The notes under the pieces were generated by a model that searched no databases, was not told the origin of the DNA, and saw only the letters and a program-made list of their open reading frames with translations. The translations under genes were made by a program, and so were the position numbers. This document shows positions 5,910 through 6,804 of a stretch of DNA of 6,804 bases, in pieces. This DNA is from Methylocapsa sp. (GTDB lineage Bacteria > Pseudomonadota > Alphaproteobacteria > Rhizobiales > Beijerinckiaceae). Position 1 is the stretch's first letter. Every line of letters begins with the position of its first letter. The stretch is from positions 1 to 6,804 of the forward strand of contig JAFMSB010000090.1 of the NCBI GenBank assembly GCA_017353815.1, in the 5' to 3' direction.

Positions 5910-6804
5910 ATGGATCGTACAAATATCATTCGTCAATGGTTGGATTCTGGCTCGCTTCCGAGTGAAGCCGAGTTTTTTCGAATTTTTGCCGACGGAAGTG
6001 GCAAATATATACTTGACGAGAGAAGCACCTGGGACTTCAAGCAAGAGTGGCCATTTTCCTATTCAAATGACTACTGGGGAGGTATAGCTAAACTGCTTTG
6101 CGCGTTTTCTAACATATCTGGAGGTTTGATAATGATAAAATAAGAATTGGCGGCTGTAATAAAGTTATAATAAACATTGATAAACTTAAATCTGCGTTTC
6201 AGCAGCTGACAGGCGTTGCAGCCTCCCTTGATGTAAAGAGATATTGTAGGAGAGGCAGCGAAGAAGTCGTTACGCTTTTTGTACGGCCTAGACCAATTTG
6301 CGCAAGGCCACTTCGATTTCTTAAAGCAATCGGTCCTTACCCTGCAGGGGTCGTTTGGGCACGCGATGGCCATGAAACTGTTGAAGCTTCGCCGCGACAT
6401 TACTCCGCGCTATTTTGTCGTGTTGGTAGCCCCTTGGACGAAGCAAATACAAAAGATGTCCTAGGGTCACTTCCGCCGAGCCCAACAACGCTAAAGCGAT
6501 TTGTTGGGCGTCTGGAGGTAATGGATAATCTATTTGCATGGCTTCAGTCATCTGACGAGCCACGAATATTTCTGTTTGGAAAGGGTGGGTCTGGAAAAAC
6601 TAGTATCGCCTACGAATTCGCAAAACTTATACGGCACAATGGCGGTGAACTCCCGATTTACGGGGGGCACAAGGTCGACACAGTTATTTTTTTGAGCGCC
6701 AAGGAACGCTTGTTGGTCCCTGCGTCTTCGCAGGTCGAAACGATTCCTCATCCTGATTTTTCAGACAACTTAAGTCTCTACCGGCAAATTCTTCATTACG
6801 GTCG
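5910..6804 (+). pseudogene. AlbA_2 (Schlafen-like) domain plus STAND-type NTPase, frameshifted, 3' end outside window
   Basis: The gene is read in two frames. From ATG 5910 there are 77 codons to TAA 6143, including TWDFKQEW (40-47) and AFSNISGGLI (65-74), the first half of an AlbA_2 nucleic-acid-binding domain. A second frame, open from 6113 to the window end, continues the same domain (YPAGVVWARDGHETVEASP, the usual second half). It then gives FVGRLEVMDNLFAWL (6500-6544), Walker A GKGGSGKT (6578-6601) and VIFLSAKE (6683-6706), as in STAND/NB-ARC-like NTPases. The two halves complement each other, so this is one gene broken inside AlbA_2. Known STAND proteins act as NTP-driven sensors, many in phage defence or signalling; that role is inferred here. 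The sensor or repeat region would lie beyond the window. Composition is AT-richer than the hopanoid genes, suggesting transfer. It may be a pseudogene, a sequencing error or, less likely, recoded. Confidence 0.75.
6128..6143 (+). other. Frame break in the AlbA_2-NTPase gene
   Basis: The upstream frame ends ...GGL-ATA-ATG-ATA-AAA-TAA, while the continuing frame reads GAT-AAA-ATA-AGA from 6134, a shift of -1 (equal to +2). A short direct repeat, GATAA (6128-6132) and GATAA (6134-6138), lies exactly here. Family members usually carry a glycine-valine strand (GG-L-I-x-x-G-V-x-D) between these halves, and it is missing. A small deletion of 3n+1 bases, perhaps about 13, explains both the lost residues and the shift. 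Confidence 0.6.

Noticed and set aside
5802..6044. 80-codon minus-strand frame across the start of the AlbA_2 gene
   Set aside because: It overlaps the better-supported plus-strand gene start and shows no recognisable motif.

Overview
The window comes from a GC-rich bacterial chromosome carrying a hopanoid (bacterial triterpenoid) gene cluster. The gene set (shc, hpnG, hpnH, hpnN), the GC-rich codon use and the protein wording suggest an alphaproteobacterium, probably Hyphomicrobiales (Beijerinckiaceae/Methylocystaceae-like). That placement is inference from pattern recognition; no search was run.

Layout. Positions 1-639 hold the C-terminal third of squalene-hopene cyclase (shc), cut by the left edge. 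Immediately downstream and coupled to it is hpnG (about 645-1385), the nucleosidase that removes adenine from adenosylhopane. hpnH (2423-1275, minus strand) is the radical-SAM adenosylhopane synthase. It points toward hpnG, and the two coding regions overlap by 111 bases at their 3' ends. A 558-base non-coding gap (2424-2981) separates hpnH from the divergently oriented hpnN (2982-5609), an RND/MMPL-type hopanoid exporter of 875 residues. Together the four genes cover cyclization of squalene to hopene (Shc), addition of 5'-deoxyadenosine (HpnH), removal of adenine to start the C35 side chain (HpnG), and transport of hopanoids toward the outer membrane (HpnN).

After hpnN come about 200 GC-rich non-coding bases with two strong hairpins. 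Near 5805 the base composition then drops sharply. The AT-richer right end (5806-6804) holds one recognisable gene on the plus strand. It has an AlbA_2/Schlafen-type N-terminal domain followed by a STAND-like P-loop NTPase, an architecture reminiscent of NTP-switched defence proteins. The reading frame is broken in the middle of the AlbA_2 domain (about 6128-6140), and the gene runs off the right edge. A long open frame without its own good start (6113-6804) carries the rest of the protein. This looks like the edge of a horizontally acquired, possibly defence-related segment placed next to the hopanoid exporter.
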